Assembly: GCA_030737875.1 (NCBI GenBank)
Contig: CM060912.1
Location: forward strand, 332,060,731-332,124,730
From: Allium sativum
Taxonomy: Eukaryota > Streptophyta > Magnoliopsida > Asparagales > Amaryllidaceae
DNA length: 64,000 bases
Direction: 5' to 3'
Shown here one piece after another: positions 49,040 to 60,190 of the stretch. How positions within the stretch are numbered: position 1 is the stretch's first letter; each line of letters opens with the position of its first letter. The position numbers were made by a program, and so were the translations under genes. The notes under the pieces are model-generated. The model was not told where the DNA came from and searched no databases. It worked only from the letters and a program-made list of their open reading frames with translations.

Positions 49040-49732
49040 CTACACCAATGGAAGATGCTCTTCCCATGTACCTCCAAAATCTAAGATACATAGCCTCAAA
49101 AGGTCTTCTAGAACACGATTCACCCTCTCGGTCTGGCCGTCCGTCTGAGGATGATATGCGGTGCTCAAACATAACTGAGTCTCTACAACCTCTTGCAAAT
49201 TCTTCCAAAACTCGCTAGTGAAGATAGGATCTCGATCGCTCACTATGCTAGAAGGTACACCATGCAACCGAACTATCTCTCGAAGGTAAACTGAAGCTAG
49301 CCATGGAGCAGTCCTCTTACTCTTCACGGGTATGAAATGGGCACTCTTAGTAAGTCTGTCTACCACAACCCAAATTCCCGTATTACCCTTCCTTGATCTC
49401 GGTAACCCATCAATAAAATCCATCGAGACGCTATCCCACTTCCATTGCGGAACTTCCAATGGGTGAAGCAACCCACCGGGTTTCTTTTGCTCCGCCTTCA
49501 CTTGTTGGCACACCAAACATCTAGCGACATACTCAGCCACATCTTTCTTCGTACCGGCCCAAAAGAAAACTCGCTTCATGTCTTGGTACATCTTGTCCCC
49601 ACCGGGATGAATGGTCATCTTCGAACGATGGGCATCATCAAGAACAGCCTTCTTCGAACCCTCGTCTCGCGGTACACAAAGTCTACCATCTCTACGCAAC
49701 CACCCCTTATCATCTAGGGTGTACCTACTCAA
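49040..49732 (-). pseudogene. Integrase N-terminal zinc domain and catalytic core of B
   Basis: It shows the HHCC zinc finger (H-x-H ... CLVC), then the DDE core: Asp in VSMDFIDGLP, Asp in SDRDPIFTS, and Glu in [10 protein letters not shown]. It ends at TAG 49040-49042 (plus coordinates), just before FAYNN. It would insert the cDNA into host DNA if intact. Confidence 0.92.
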
Positions 49733-50607
49733 ATGGCTGGACGACTCCCCCTTATGAGCTTCTCTACTAACTCAACCAACTATGGGTCGTCCCGCTGTGC
49801 CTCGCCAATCCGTCCCAAAAGAGTAGGTCTGACCTCTAAGGATGCTAGCAAACCGGGTATAAAGTCAACGGAAGGTATGAAGTCAAACATCGAGATAAAT
49901 TCCAAGCTTCGTCGTTCCACAAACAATGGACTCAAGGACAACCTTTTTCTTCTTAAGGCGTCTGCAACCACGTTACCCTTGCCAGGGGTATACGCTATCT
50001 CAAAATCATAGGATGCTAAGAACTCCATCCACCTTTGTTGCCTTAAGTTCAAATCCTTCTGAGAAAACAAGTACTTCAAAGATTTATGGTCGGTGAACAA
50101 TTCGAACCTCTCGCCAAGGAGATAATGGCGCCAAGTCTTAAGCGCAAAAACAATAGCGACCAACTCTAGATCATGTGTAGGATAATTTTTCTCATGCGCT
50201 CTCAACTGCCTTCCCCCATAGGCTATTACCCTTCCCTCTTGCATTAAGACTGCGCCTAGTCCTGTCCCACAAGCATCGGTATAAACAACAAATGGCTTAC
50301 TCCCATCTGGCAACACTAAGACTGGAGCTATGGTTAAAGCTCTCTTTAACCGTTGGAACGCATCATCACAATCTACGTCCCATGTGAAGACTAGATTCTT
50401 CTTCGTCAAGCAAGTTAATGGGGCTGATATCTTCGCGAAGTCCTTGATAAACTTCCCATAGTAGCCAGCCAACCCCAAGAAACTCCTCACCTCGGTAGCA
50501 TTCTTCGGAACCTTCCAATCTTGGATGGACACTACCTTCGTGGGATCCACAGCTATCCCTTCCTTAGAGACCGCGTGCCCTAAGAACCGCACTTCCTTCC
50601 TCCAAAA
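49733..50607 (-). pseudogene. RT thumb and RNase H of B, with TAG and frameshift before integrase
   Basis: It follows the TAG at 50608-50610 in the same frame. [11 protein letters not shown] and the [15 protein letters not shown] block belong to the RT connection. RNase H shows Asp in [14 protein letters not shown], Glu in [19 protein letters not shown] with its Asp, and the NVVADAL end. A TAG lies at 49780-49782, and the frame shifts before the integrase frame resumes near 49732. Confidence 0.92.
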
Positions 50608-52086
50608 CTAACATTTAGAGAATTTAGCCTTAAGGCTATGCACTCGAAGAGTCTCCAACACTTCCCTAAGATGTAGGGCATGCTCTTCTTCACTCTTAGA
50701 AAAGACTAAGATGTCATCCACAAAGACCACCATGAACTTATTAAGGTACTCCCTGAACACCCTACTCATCAAATCAACAAAGTATGCAGGGGCATTCGTC
50801 AAACCAAAGGGCATCACTAGCCACTCATAGAAACCATCCGGAGTCCTAAAGGCAGTCTTCTCTATACTATCCTCAGCCACTCTCAACTGATGAAACCCCA
50901 TGGCTAAATCCAACTGTGAAAACACTGAGGCGCCAACCAACTGATCAAAGAGATCATCAATCCTCGGCAATGGGTGTCTATTCTTCTTTGTAAGCTTGTT
51001 GATTTCTCTATAGTCTACACAAAGTTTGAGGGACCCATCCGCCTTCGTGGCAAAAACTACTGGAGCACCCCACTCCGATATACTTCGTCTTATAAACCCC
51101 TTCTCAAGCAACTCCCCTACTTGCTTATGGAGTTCCCTCCTCTCACGAGGAGCCATGTGGCGCACTGGCAAAGATACTGGTTTAGCATTGTCTACCAGAT
51201 ATATTCGGAAGTCTATCTCCCGCTTCGGAGGTAAGCCCTTCACCTCCTCAAACACATCCGAGTATTCCCGGACCACTCTAACAGATCGCAAACTCTCGAC
51301 CGAAGCGTCAAGCGATTCAAGATAACTTAGCATAACAGAATTCATTGGATTACAAGAGATCTCGAGAGTGTTCCCCAAGCGGGTCATGAGCCTAACCACT
51401 ATCCTTTCACAATCAAGAACGGCACCATTACTGGATAACCAGTCCATGCCCAAAATTAACCCATAGCCCGTGAAGCCCAAAACAAAAGCATCACATCTAA
51501 ACTCAACGCTAAGTATAGAAATCTTCAAACCCAAACATATCATGGACAAATAAGTGGAGCCCCCAATTGGGTTTGAAACAACCAAGGGATCATCTACCAG
51601 ACTGGTGTCTAAGTGCAGTGACTCAACTAATGATGATGAGATAAACGAATGCGATGCACCTGAATCAAACAATGTACGGACAGGATGATCAAATAGAAAA
51701 ACCAGACTTTCAACGGAAATAGTTCTACCTCTTTCCTGAATCGGTGGAACCGCGAGAGCCTGTACTTGCCCCCTAGCCTGACCTGGTGCCATAAGAGCTT
51801 GCACCTGTCCTCCTGAGGTAGACCCCGTCCTTTGCCCTTTCTTAGGACAGTCTTTCACTAGATGCCCTGCTTCGCCACAGTGGAAGCAGCCAGTCTTCTT
51901 CTTCTTCTGACAATCTTTGCTTAGGTGTCCTGGTATCCCACAATTGAAGCACTTCTTCTTTCCCTTGCCACTGTTGCCTTTCCCACCCTTGTTTTGCTGT
52001 TGCTGTTGAGGTCTCTTCTGATCTCCTTTCTTCTCGGGTGCCTTATTAGCATTGGGACCCTTCTCTTCCTCATGCATGAGTGCCAT
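50608..52086 (-). pseudogene. Gag C-terminus, protease and reverse transcriptase of B
   Basis: Residue numbers from the ATG at 52086. Two CCHC knuckles lie at 46-59 and 67-80; the retropepsin active site DSGA is at 141-144. RT fingers and palm follow, with [10 protein letters not shown] (358-367), catalytic Asp in [10 protein letters not shown] (393), [10 protein letters not shown] (425-434) and VFVDDIL (Asp 457 and 458). It ends in TAG right after SKC, in the middle of the RT domain. Confidence 0.93.
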
Positions 52087-52091
52087 GTCTA

Positions 52092-52730
52092 CTAGCTTAT
52101 CAAAGGTGGCCCCATAGGGATGTGAGTCATAGCCAATCCATGCATTGGTTCATTCAAGCCTTTAACGAACCTCAAAGCCTTCTTCTCCGGTGTATTCACC
52201 ATGTCTATGCCAAACCTTGCTAACTGATTAAACTTATTGACATATTCCTTCACTGATAGGTTTCCTTGCCTTAGAGTGAAGAACCTTTCCATATACAAAT
52301 TTTCTTCCGCCCTTGAAAGAAATTTTGCCACAAACCTTTGTCTGAAATCCGCCCAAGAGTCAACAGGGCGCTCTCCATTAGTGACCTCCCACCAGAACGA
52401 GGCCTCTCCCTTCATTAACCAAGCAGCTAACTTGACTTTCTTTCTTTCTTCCATCTCAAAGATATCTATCAACTCTTCCACCTCCTTAAGCCAATCCCTA
52501 GCTTCCACAAAAGTTTCTGATCCTTGAAAAGGTTTCCCTCCCATAGCCTTAAATTCCTTGCAAGTCTTAGCAAAAGTATCCGTGAAAGGAGGAGGAGGGG
52601 GAGGAAGATCGTGTGCAACTGGTGGTGGAGGAACATTTGCTGGACCCGCAGCGGTGGCCCTAGCCTCCATCAATCTCCTATACCATACTGGTATCGCTAC
52701 ACCCTCCGGAAAGTTAAGATCTTCAGCCAT
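52092..52730 (-). pseudogene. Gag N-terminal part of B, frameshifted
   Basis: The ATG at 52730 starts MAEDLNFPEGVAIP, very close to the Gag start of element C. A proline-rich linker (about residues 34-50) is followed by the capsid-type domain with WLKEVEELI, SFWWEV and NLSVKEYVNKFNQLARFG. A one-base deletion in a G run near 52115 shifts it to a TAG at 52092. The true frame continues into the next ORF. Confidence 0.92.
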
Positions 52731-52927
52731 GCTGAAACGAAAAAGGAAAGATTCAAAACGGAGAATTCGAAAGATAAAGATATGACTATTGGGGATTATG
52801 CTTTTCTTTCAAAAACTTTCCTCTTAAAAGACATATTTTTGAAAATACTCCTTCCAAAAATGTTTTTAGAAAAATAGTTTTTCTAAAAGTTTTATCTGTT
52901 CTGGTAACCTTCAGCTCTGATACCACG
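52731..52927 (-). other. Leader of B: primer-binding site and AT hairpin
   Basis: The primer-binding site is at 52914-52925 (complement of TGGTATCAGAGC), two bases from the 5' LTR. A perfect 11-bp stem, TTTTAGAAAAA against TTTTTCTAAAA with a three-base loop, lies at 52863-52887. Gag begins at 52730. Confidence 0.82.
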
Positions 52928-54199
52928 TGTAACACCCCACACCCGCTAAGGTCACTCACTAAGGGAATGCCTTAACTTTGGTGGAGTATTTTAAGTGAAT
53001 ATAGAACAGAAAAATTACAACAAGACAGATATAAATAATACTTGTTAACTAAAACATCATTTCATTGCAGCAGAAGGTAAACATGTTTGGTTACAAAACC
53101 ATAAAACAAGAGTCAAGTACTAAATATCCATCCTGATAAAAACATAAGTACATAATCCCAGTACATAACTAATAGCCATAATAGAAAAGATAAGCTGAGC
53201 TTTACATCAACGGTCCAAGCTCCAAAAGATAGATAAAGCAATCTGATCAAAGCCCACTAGTGCTAGGCCCACCCTGAGAACCTGGGGGTTGGGAAATAAG
53301 ATAAAAACTACGGGGTCAGACATAAGTCTGAGCGAGTCCTATAACTTTAACAATACAATCATTAAAGTGATTAGGGTATGATATAAATTTGATACGGTAA
53401 TGACTGGGGATAAATGACTACACTAAGCATCCAACTAGACATAGGATGAACTAAGATATCGGTAAAGACGCATCTACCCACCCAAGGGTAATTACTACAC
53501 TGCACCACACCAGTCATTCCTACTTAAAGGTTGATCCCACCCAAGGATTTAGAAAATTTAACTAGTAGTTTCGTGTACCCCTAGCTGACCACATAGGTGC
53601 CGTCTGCCCCTATCTCCACTAGGTGTACCCACTACTCCCCAAGCGATCGGCTCCCTAACGTAGATACCCGTGCTGGCCCCACGGTGGGGTGTATCACTCC
53701 CCACAGTGGCAACCCGAGACAACCAACGGTGCACGGCTTATACCTACACGATGCAACAACGTCTTACCTACCAGCCCGGGTCCACACACGCATATGAAAC
53801 CCGTTGGACTTGCGTTGCCACCGCTAACCCGTTTTGGCCTCTTATAGTCAAACCCAGTACGCGTGTCCCGTCCTCGACATGGGTCGAGCCCACAAAGATA
53901 CGTTTTGGGTTACTGGTTGAAATGGGCCCCCACAAGCTACCCACCTAAGCTTGTCCCTTTTCTAGTGCATCCCACTTAACCCTTTAATCATGTTTAATTA
54001 CATGTTTCCTTTTTGTATAAGTATTCTAATCGTATTTTCTATTGCCACCCAAGGCAACCCACTAGATTTCCACATGCCACCCAAGGCACTTACTTGATTT
54101 CCACATGCCACCCAAGGCACCCACTTAACCCCTCATGCCCCACTACATGCTTATCTGGTTAAGTGTTTCTTAATTGGTTAAGAACGAAACCTTTGTAAA

Positions 54200-54415
54200 G
54201 ACCTCTCACATTAGACTGTCTTTTATGGCAGCTGGATTTGCCGGTCGGGTCCGGGCAGCCTTACGCCATAACAGAGTCTAACCTCGTGTCTTTACACTTG
54301 TCACGTATTTAATTTATACCTAAGACCTCTCACATTGGGCCAATCATTTGTAGCCGCTAGATTTGCCGATCAGGTCCGGGCAGTCTTATGCTACAAAAGG
54401 GTCCAACCTCGTGTC
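54200..54415 (-). ncRNA. Tandem structured modules in the B 5' LTR (54200-54290, 54324-54415)
   Basis: Same pair as in the 3' LTR. In module one the loop reads CCCGGACCCGACCGGC, so a CCGG/CCGG inner pairing is possible here, whereas the other LTR has CCCGACAGG. Confidence 0.72.
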
Positions 54416-55782
54416 TTAGTCGATTAATTACACCTAATTAATCACCCCCATATTTTGAATTAATTTTCCCTAATTAATTCCAATTCAATGATGTACATAA
54501 TTGACTCAATTATGTCCATCCATTTATGCTATGCAACTTCATACCACAATTTTGTTAACATGAATATTAACCCCATCGCTCCCCACGTAATACGCTAACA
54601 TGACATACTTAAAAGGGAAGATTCATCACAAATACAATGGGTTCAACTTAGCATAACATTAGCATCAACATGGGTTTTAAAGGTGTCAACTTGCATGTAT
54701 GACCATAGCATCAAACCCAACTAGCATAAATAATCAACCCAAACTTGCATGAATCACGTATGTCATAAAGAGGGTAACTTGCATAGATGTTCATGTCATA
54801 GACCTATCATAAAGGGATAAACTTGCATACATGTCATAGGTCTAATAAGGGATGAACTTGCATATGTTACTCATATCATAAAAAGGTGTTAACATGCATA
54901 TGTATGCATATCATACAAAGGGGGTAAACTTGCATATGTATGCATATCATACAAAGGGGTAAACATGCATATGTATGCATATCATACAAAGGGGTAAACT
55001 TGCATATGTATGCATATCATACAAAGGTGTAAACTTGCACATGTTACTTGCATATAATCAAACACCAAACTTGCATATTCATGTCATATATGAACTTGCA
55101 TATAATCAAACACCAAACTTGCATAACATGTCATATATGAACTTGCATATAATCAAACACCAAACTTGCATAACATGTCATATATGAACTTGCATATAAT
55201 CAAACACCAAACTTGCATAACATGGTGTCATAATGGATCAATGTTCATCATAGTGATTTGCATAACTAGCATCATGAACACATAGCATAAAACTTGCATA
55301 ACTAGCATCATGAACTTACAGCATAAAACTTGCATAATTAACATCATGAACACATAGCATATGATAACATAACTTGCATTTATCCACATACATAACCATA
55401 ACCTCATTATATCCTATCATAATTAGTTTAGCAATTGCTTGCTAAAGGCATAGAAACTCACAACTTGTTGATTAGCACTCCTATGAAGAAGATTTAGTTG
55501 CTAGGGTTGATTAGAAGTTGATTTGAGAAGCTATCTTCCTCTTTAATTTGTGGAGGCTCCTTCTAAGTTGCATTTTGACGGCATGATGACGTTGTATCTA
55601 TTTTTAGTATGGATTAGGGTAGTCTTAGGGTGTATTTATAGATTAGTTAAGTGTTTTAGGCCATAGGATTAACCCTAGGATAGTTTAAAGCCATCAGATC
55701 TCGTCACAAGCCACCAAACACAGCCCAAACCTGACCAATCTCACTCAAATGGTGCACCAGGCAAAACTGCCCGACCACCTGT

Positions 55783-55885
55783 GTCGACTCCCAAGTCGAC
55801 AGGGCAGTCGACTTGGGTCTTGCTGTGTCGACTCCCAAGTCGACTCCGCAGTCGACTTGGGGTGGCTGGCGGGAATTTTCCCGCC
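55783..55885 (-). promoter_or_regulatory. GTCGAC array and E2F-type palindrome, B 5' LTR
   Basis: GTCGAC starts at 55783, 55795, 55807, 55827, 55839 and 55851. The palindrome GGCGGGAATTTTCCCGCC (55868-55885) has 8 of 9 base pairs complementary and one intact TTTTCCCGCC site. Read in the element's sense the order is palindrome, array, TATA, as in A and C. Confidence 0.65.
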
Positions 55886-56121
55886 CAACTCCATTTCTGC
55901 ATTTGAAATCTATTTTTGAAATTTGAATTTTCTAAAAACTTCTTCGGGCCTTAACTGGGCCATACGGACTCCGATTTTCGAAAACTCGGACTCTATTTCG
56001 CGTATTTTTCCGAGACGAATGCAATGGCATAGCCCGTTTCCCCTGATTCAGATTTTAAAATTTAATTCTGCCCTGTTTTATATTATAGCAAGTTATTCAA
56101 CATACGGGATGTTACAGGCAG

Positions 56122-57583
56122 CCCCCCATTCAATTCCCTGGTCCAAAAGGACTATTGCCGGGTTCTGATGTGTTTAATGTAGGATCTCCTCTCCGCCCAA
56201 GTACTTTTGCACAAGAACAATCCATTTGTCTCGGCAATCTTTGCCATCTTTTTTTTTTGGTTTTTTGGTTGTTACATTTTCTAATTCATCCTTCCCTCTG
56301 CTTAAGATCCTCAATTTCTCAGGATACAACTATCATTGTTGCTTATAGTCGGGCCAATGCCCTGGCCGTGAAGAGGCTTGCTCAAACTGCCATCGACCCC
56401 CCACGAAGAAATCCAAGTGTAATGAGTCGGATAGTTATTCAAAAGATAATGTCGTTACTCCGAGAACTAAGCGAACTTTTGACCCTTCTGTTATAGCTGT
56501 CAAACATATAGTAAATATTGATGCTTCCCCGTGAGCTTCTCCGAAATGTAAATCTACAGGTGAGCCTACCCCTCTTGATGATATCGATGAGGTGGATGAG
56601 GGAAGGCTTGATCTTTCGGCACCATCTTCCTCTCAGTATGTTTCTCGTCCTACACCTCCTTTGCATGCCTTGGATTTTGAGTAGCTTGTGGAATCAGCCC
56701 ATTGTTCCCCTGAAGTAATGGATATTGCCTCAACTTCTGCTACCTTGAACCCAATAGATCTCTACAGATAACAAATCAGGGTTCTCCTCTGGGTATTATA
56801 TGCATGCTCACCCTTCTCTCTTTTCTCTCTCTTTCTATTTTATCTTTAACTTATTCCCCTTCTTTAGATGATGAAAACTTGGTATGTTTCCCGAGGGCCA
56901 GCTTCCACTTTGACGACCGAGGTCAATATTTTAAGGGAAGAGAATAAGGTACTGGTAGATAAACTAGATGCTTTGCAACGGGAGCGGACAGAGGGAGATA
57001 ATGAACGCAAGGAGTTGGAAATTTCATTAGAGAAGGTGAGGAAGGTAAACAATGAGTTGGCGAAGGAGGTTGAAGACCTTAGGGCATAGAAAACGGAATT
57101 GGAGATCAACTATGCCACCGAGATGGATAAGATGAGCACCCGGCTTGCCATTGCGAAGGGGATTATTTACAAAGCCAACGATAGGATTTCAAATTTTTTG
57201 AATGTCCACCTCGACAATATCGCCATGGAGTATTACGAGGACGCTCTCCTCCTTGCCTTTTAGGACAATTATGAGAGACTTTCAGAATTTAGCTTTACTT
57301 CATTTGACCCCCTTATCAGAGACAAAGCCCTAAAGAAAATCGAGCAAGTGAAACAGGAGCATATAGGGTCCCCTTGACTGATAAAATAGATCCTGCATCA
57401 CTGTTGTTTATTGATGAGTTTGTTGAAGTTTACGAGGAAGATGGAGGGGAGTTCAATACAGTATACAGAGAGGCAGAAGGTCATATGAACCAAGCAAATG
57501 AGTCTAGAAGAGGTGCTGGAGAATCTACCCCCACCTCTCGGGAGCTTCCCCTCGAGGACGAAAGCTCTTTGGGCTCCGAGTAA
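56122..57583 (+). pseudogene. Transposase_28-type ORF, C-terminal part
   Basis: The frame interrupted at 44615 resumes here. A T-rich tract (56249-56280) and a TTTCTCAG site before 56320 suggest an intron. Acidic, Ser/Pro-rich sequence follows. Near 56867 a pyrimidine tract plus TTTAG looks like another acceptor. Then comes a Glu/Lys/Leu-rich coiled coil (about 56915-57080) and a conserved-looking ANDRISNFLNVHLDNIAMEY segment. The last part (57374-57583) is in a shifted frame, acidic, and ends in TAA. In-frame stops are TGA 56532, TAG 56682, TAG 57087 and TAG 57261, plus a TAA at 56769 that may be intronic. The exon layout is inferred. Confidence 0.6.
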
Positions 57584-58096
57584 AGGACGGCACTTGGTCA
57601 TTCTGATGTTGACGTCACACAGGTATGGCTTTCGCTTTTGAGGTCTTTCTCTCTCCTTGGGTTTCATTAACAATTGGTTTTCCCATATTACAGCAATCCT
57701 CTGTTTCTCCAAAGACTTGAATTGCAGTTATATTTTGGATTCTTTGTTTTAGAATTTTAAGGAAAAACTCAAGAAGCTTGGTTCAGCGTAGGCAATTTTA
57801 ACATGGGATTCTGAATGTTGTTGTATTAAGTATATGTTCTCTTATGGTTTGTTTTGTGATTCATGTTGATTTTGTGATTCTCGGTAGTGTGTGGTGTCAT
57901 GATAATGTACTAGTGTGGACGTGGTACCTATAATGTGCATGAACCAATAAACGTAATGTGACTGTTTTTTCTTTTGCAAGTAAGATGTACTTAACACACA
58001 CTAGATGTTTGAGACTTTCATATTACAATGTTTCACCTTGTTTGTGGCTAGGAGGATTCGTTTCAAACCCCTTATTCACAATTTAGGGAGGAAAGT
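57584..58096 (+). other. Non-coding tail between the Transposase_28-type ORF and element C
   Basis: AT-rich, with no ORF and no visible repeat partner. AAAGT at 58092-58096 would be the left target-site duplication of element C. AGGGAGGAAAGT just before C resembles a polypurine tract, so an older LTR boundary here is possible. Confidence 0.4.
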
Positions 58097-58359
58097 TGTA
58101 ACACCCCGTGTATTCTATAACAGTGAAATTCACAAATTAAAGTATAATTAATTTCAAATCAAAGAATTAAGGGAAACGGGATATGCCATTGTGTTCGTCC
58201 CGGAAAAATACGCGAAATAGAGTCTGAGTTATCGAAAAACGGAGTCTGTATGAAGAAGATATGGCCTCCGGAAGTTTCAGAATTCAGGTTAAAATTCAAA
58301 CAGACGAAAACAGCTCAGAAAAACAAGTTTAAAATTCAAAATCGGGCCCAATTGGCCAG

Positions 58360-58377
58360 GGCGGGAAAATTCCCGCC
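58360..58377. promoter_or_regulatory. E2F-type palindrome in U3 of C
   Basis: GGCGGGAAAATTCCCGCC has 8 of 9 base pairs complementary and contains GGCGGGAAAA, an E2F-type site on the opposite strand. It lies 12 bp before the GTCGAC array, as in A and B. Confidence 0.62.
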
Positions 58378-58389
58378 TAAGGCACCCAG

Positions 58390-58483
58390 GTCGACTTGGC
58401 AGTCGACCTGGGCTAGAGGTCGACAGGGCTGTCGACACCCGTGTCGACTGCCAAGTCGACACGGTGTCGACTGGGTTGTCGAC
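58390..58483 (+). promoter_or_regulatory. Phased GTCGAC array in U3 of C (eight copies)
   Basis: GTCGAC starts at 58390, 58402, 58419, 58431, 58443, 58455, 58466 and 58478, spaced 12, 17, 12, 12, 12, 11 and 12 bp. Several neighbours form TGTCGA-N8-TCGACA inverted pairs. Confidence 0.65.
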
Positions 58484-58663
58484 CTGGCCCCAGAGCCAGG
58501 TCGAACCCAGCCCACCCTAGCTGGCCTGGTCTATGTTTAGTCGATTTTCTGAGCCTTGCCTTGTCACTAGGGTTAGGTGTCAGCTCCGGATTGGCCTCTC
58601 CTTCAAACGAACGGCTATTATTGAATCAAGCTCCATCGACGGTCTAAAACAACTCACAAACAT

Positions 58664-58671
58664 TATAAAAA
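58664..58671 (+). promoter_or_regulatory. Predicted TATA box of C
   Basis: TATAAAAA, about 180 bp after the GTCGAC array and followed by AGGACCTAAGACC. The order matches A and B. Confidence 0.55.
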
Positions 58672-59274
58672 GGACCTAAGACCTAGCCTAAATCATACTA
58701 TCTCATTTTAGCCTCAGGCCACCGCCATTAAACCTAGAGCTCTGAATTAAAAATACAAAGAATAAAATTATAGAAGATAGAGGACGATTCTTGAAGGCTA
58801 CAACTAGAAGCTACAACAACTACGACGCCTTAGACAACGAATTTGGGACTATTTGATTTGGGATTTTTATTTGGGTTATTTGCTTCATATTGTAAGTTCT
58901 ATGTTACTTTTTAGGCAAAAACGCTAAAACAATATGGACATGCCATGAATTAAAACCGGATTTAGGAACTATTGTTAATCCATTGTTTATATTGTTTGTC
59001 TTTGAATTATAATTTGGGGATATTGCTATGGCAACGTTGCAAATTAAACTTGTCATGATTTTGATGTTGTTATGAATCACTTGGGCTTAATTGTTTGGCA
59101 AGTTGGACTAATACATGTCCATGGAATCGCTATGTTTATTGAAGTCTTTATGTTGATTAAACCATGCCTATGGTACTAATTAAACCATGGCTATGACTAT
59201 TGATGGAATTATGCCTGTGATGTTAATATACCCATCATGATTAATGAAAAATTGGGTATTGCTAGGTTATGATG

Positions 59275-59640
59275 AAAAGTTGGAATTATTATGTTTATAA
59301 TGTCAGATATGTTAAAAACGCTAAATTGGAATCATTATGTCTATGAGAATTATTATGTTAAAAATGCTAAATTGGAATCATTATGTCTATAATGTTAGTT
59401 GAGAATCATTATGTTAAAAATGCAAAATTGGAACCATTATGTTTATAATGTTAGTTGAGAATCATTATGTTAAAAACGCTAAATTGGAATCATTATGTCT
59501 ATAATGTTAGTTGAGGATCATTATGTTAAAAATGCTAAGTTGGAACCATTATGTTTATAATGTTAGATGAGAATCATTATGATAAATTGGAATCATTATG
59601 TCTATGAGAATTATTATGTTAAAAATGCTAAATTGGAATC
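59275..59640 (+). repeat. Degenerate minisatellite in the C LTR
   Basis: About six irregular copies (45-61 bp) of a unit with AATTGGAATCATTATGTCTA, TAATGTTAGTTGAGAATC and ATTATGTTAAAAATGC. Confidence 0.85.
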
Positions 59641-59981
59641 CACTATGCCTATTAGGATTACTATGCCTTTAATGTTTCATGTTTATAATAAAATTATTAT
59701 TATGCCCGCAATGATTATTATGCCTATGATGTAAAGTTGAAATCATCATGTTAAATTAAGTTGGAATCATTGCTATGCCAAGTTATCATCATACTAGTAT
59801 TGAAACCATGTGATATGTTATAGCCTGTTTATTATGCAAGTAATGTTGGAATTGTCACATATGCCTATCACATGTTTGGTGTTATTCCCCTTTATCTCTT
59901 GAATTGCTTATGCTTGTGAACGAAGTACGTTTATATACGTTGGGGATACGATTGGGTAGAATAGGCAAAACTTGAATTAAC

Positions 59982-60190
59982 AACTCGAGGTTGGGTTGAG
60001 TTTGTAGTGTAAATCTGCCCCGAACAGCTCGGCAAATCCAGTTGCTACAAACAATAGGATCCAATGTGGGTAGTTGGTCACATCGCGCTTGAAACCCGAG
60101 GTTGGGTTGAGTTCGTAGCGTAAACCTGCCCGGAACCGCCCGGCAAATCCAGTGGCTACGAACAACAGGATCCAATGTGAGTGGTTCGGT
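59982..60190 (+). ncRNA. Tandem structured modules in the C LTR
   Basis: Module one (59982-60080) pairs GTTTGTAG with CTACAAAC. Module two (60092-60190) pairs GTTCGTAGC with GCTACGAAC. In both, TTGGGT pairs with ATCCAA (one G-U). The T-to-C and A-to-G changes between the two P2 stems compensate each other exactly. Module one also swaps the inner CCGG/CCGG for CCGA/TCGG. Confidence 0.75.

Larger units (their letters stand above)
44616..56116 (-). mobile_element. Element B: full-length chromovirus-type LTR retrotransposon (11.5 kb)
   Basis: It is bounded by GGCAG at 44611-44615 and 56117-56121. LTRs are 3,151 bp (left, the 3' LTR) and 3,189 bp (right, the 5' LTR). On the minus strand the order is primer-binding site, gag, protease, RT, RNase H, integrase, chromodomain, polypurine tract. 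That order, and the integrase with a C-terminal chromodomain, place it with Ty3/Gypsy chromoviruses, probably Tekay-like. LTRs differ by about 2-3 percent over the start I compared. All ORFs are broken, so it is not autonomous now. Confidence 0.95.
52928..56116 (-). repeat. 5' LTR of B (right, 3,189 bp)
   Basis: Same content as the left LTR: structured modules (54200-54415), minisatellites (about 54885-55220), TATA (55634-55640), GTCGAC array (55783-55856) and E2F-type palindrome (55868-55885). This copy drives the element, and its palindrome is better preserved than in the left LTR. Confidence 0.93.

Noticed and set aside
50974..51325. Plus-strand ORFs opposite the B reverse transcriptase
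   Set aside because: They are antisense shadows of a clear RT domain on the minus strand.
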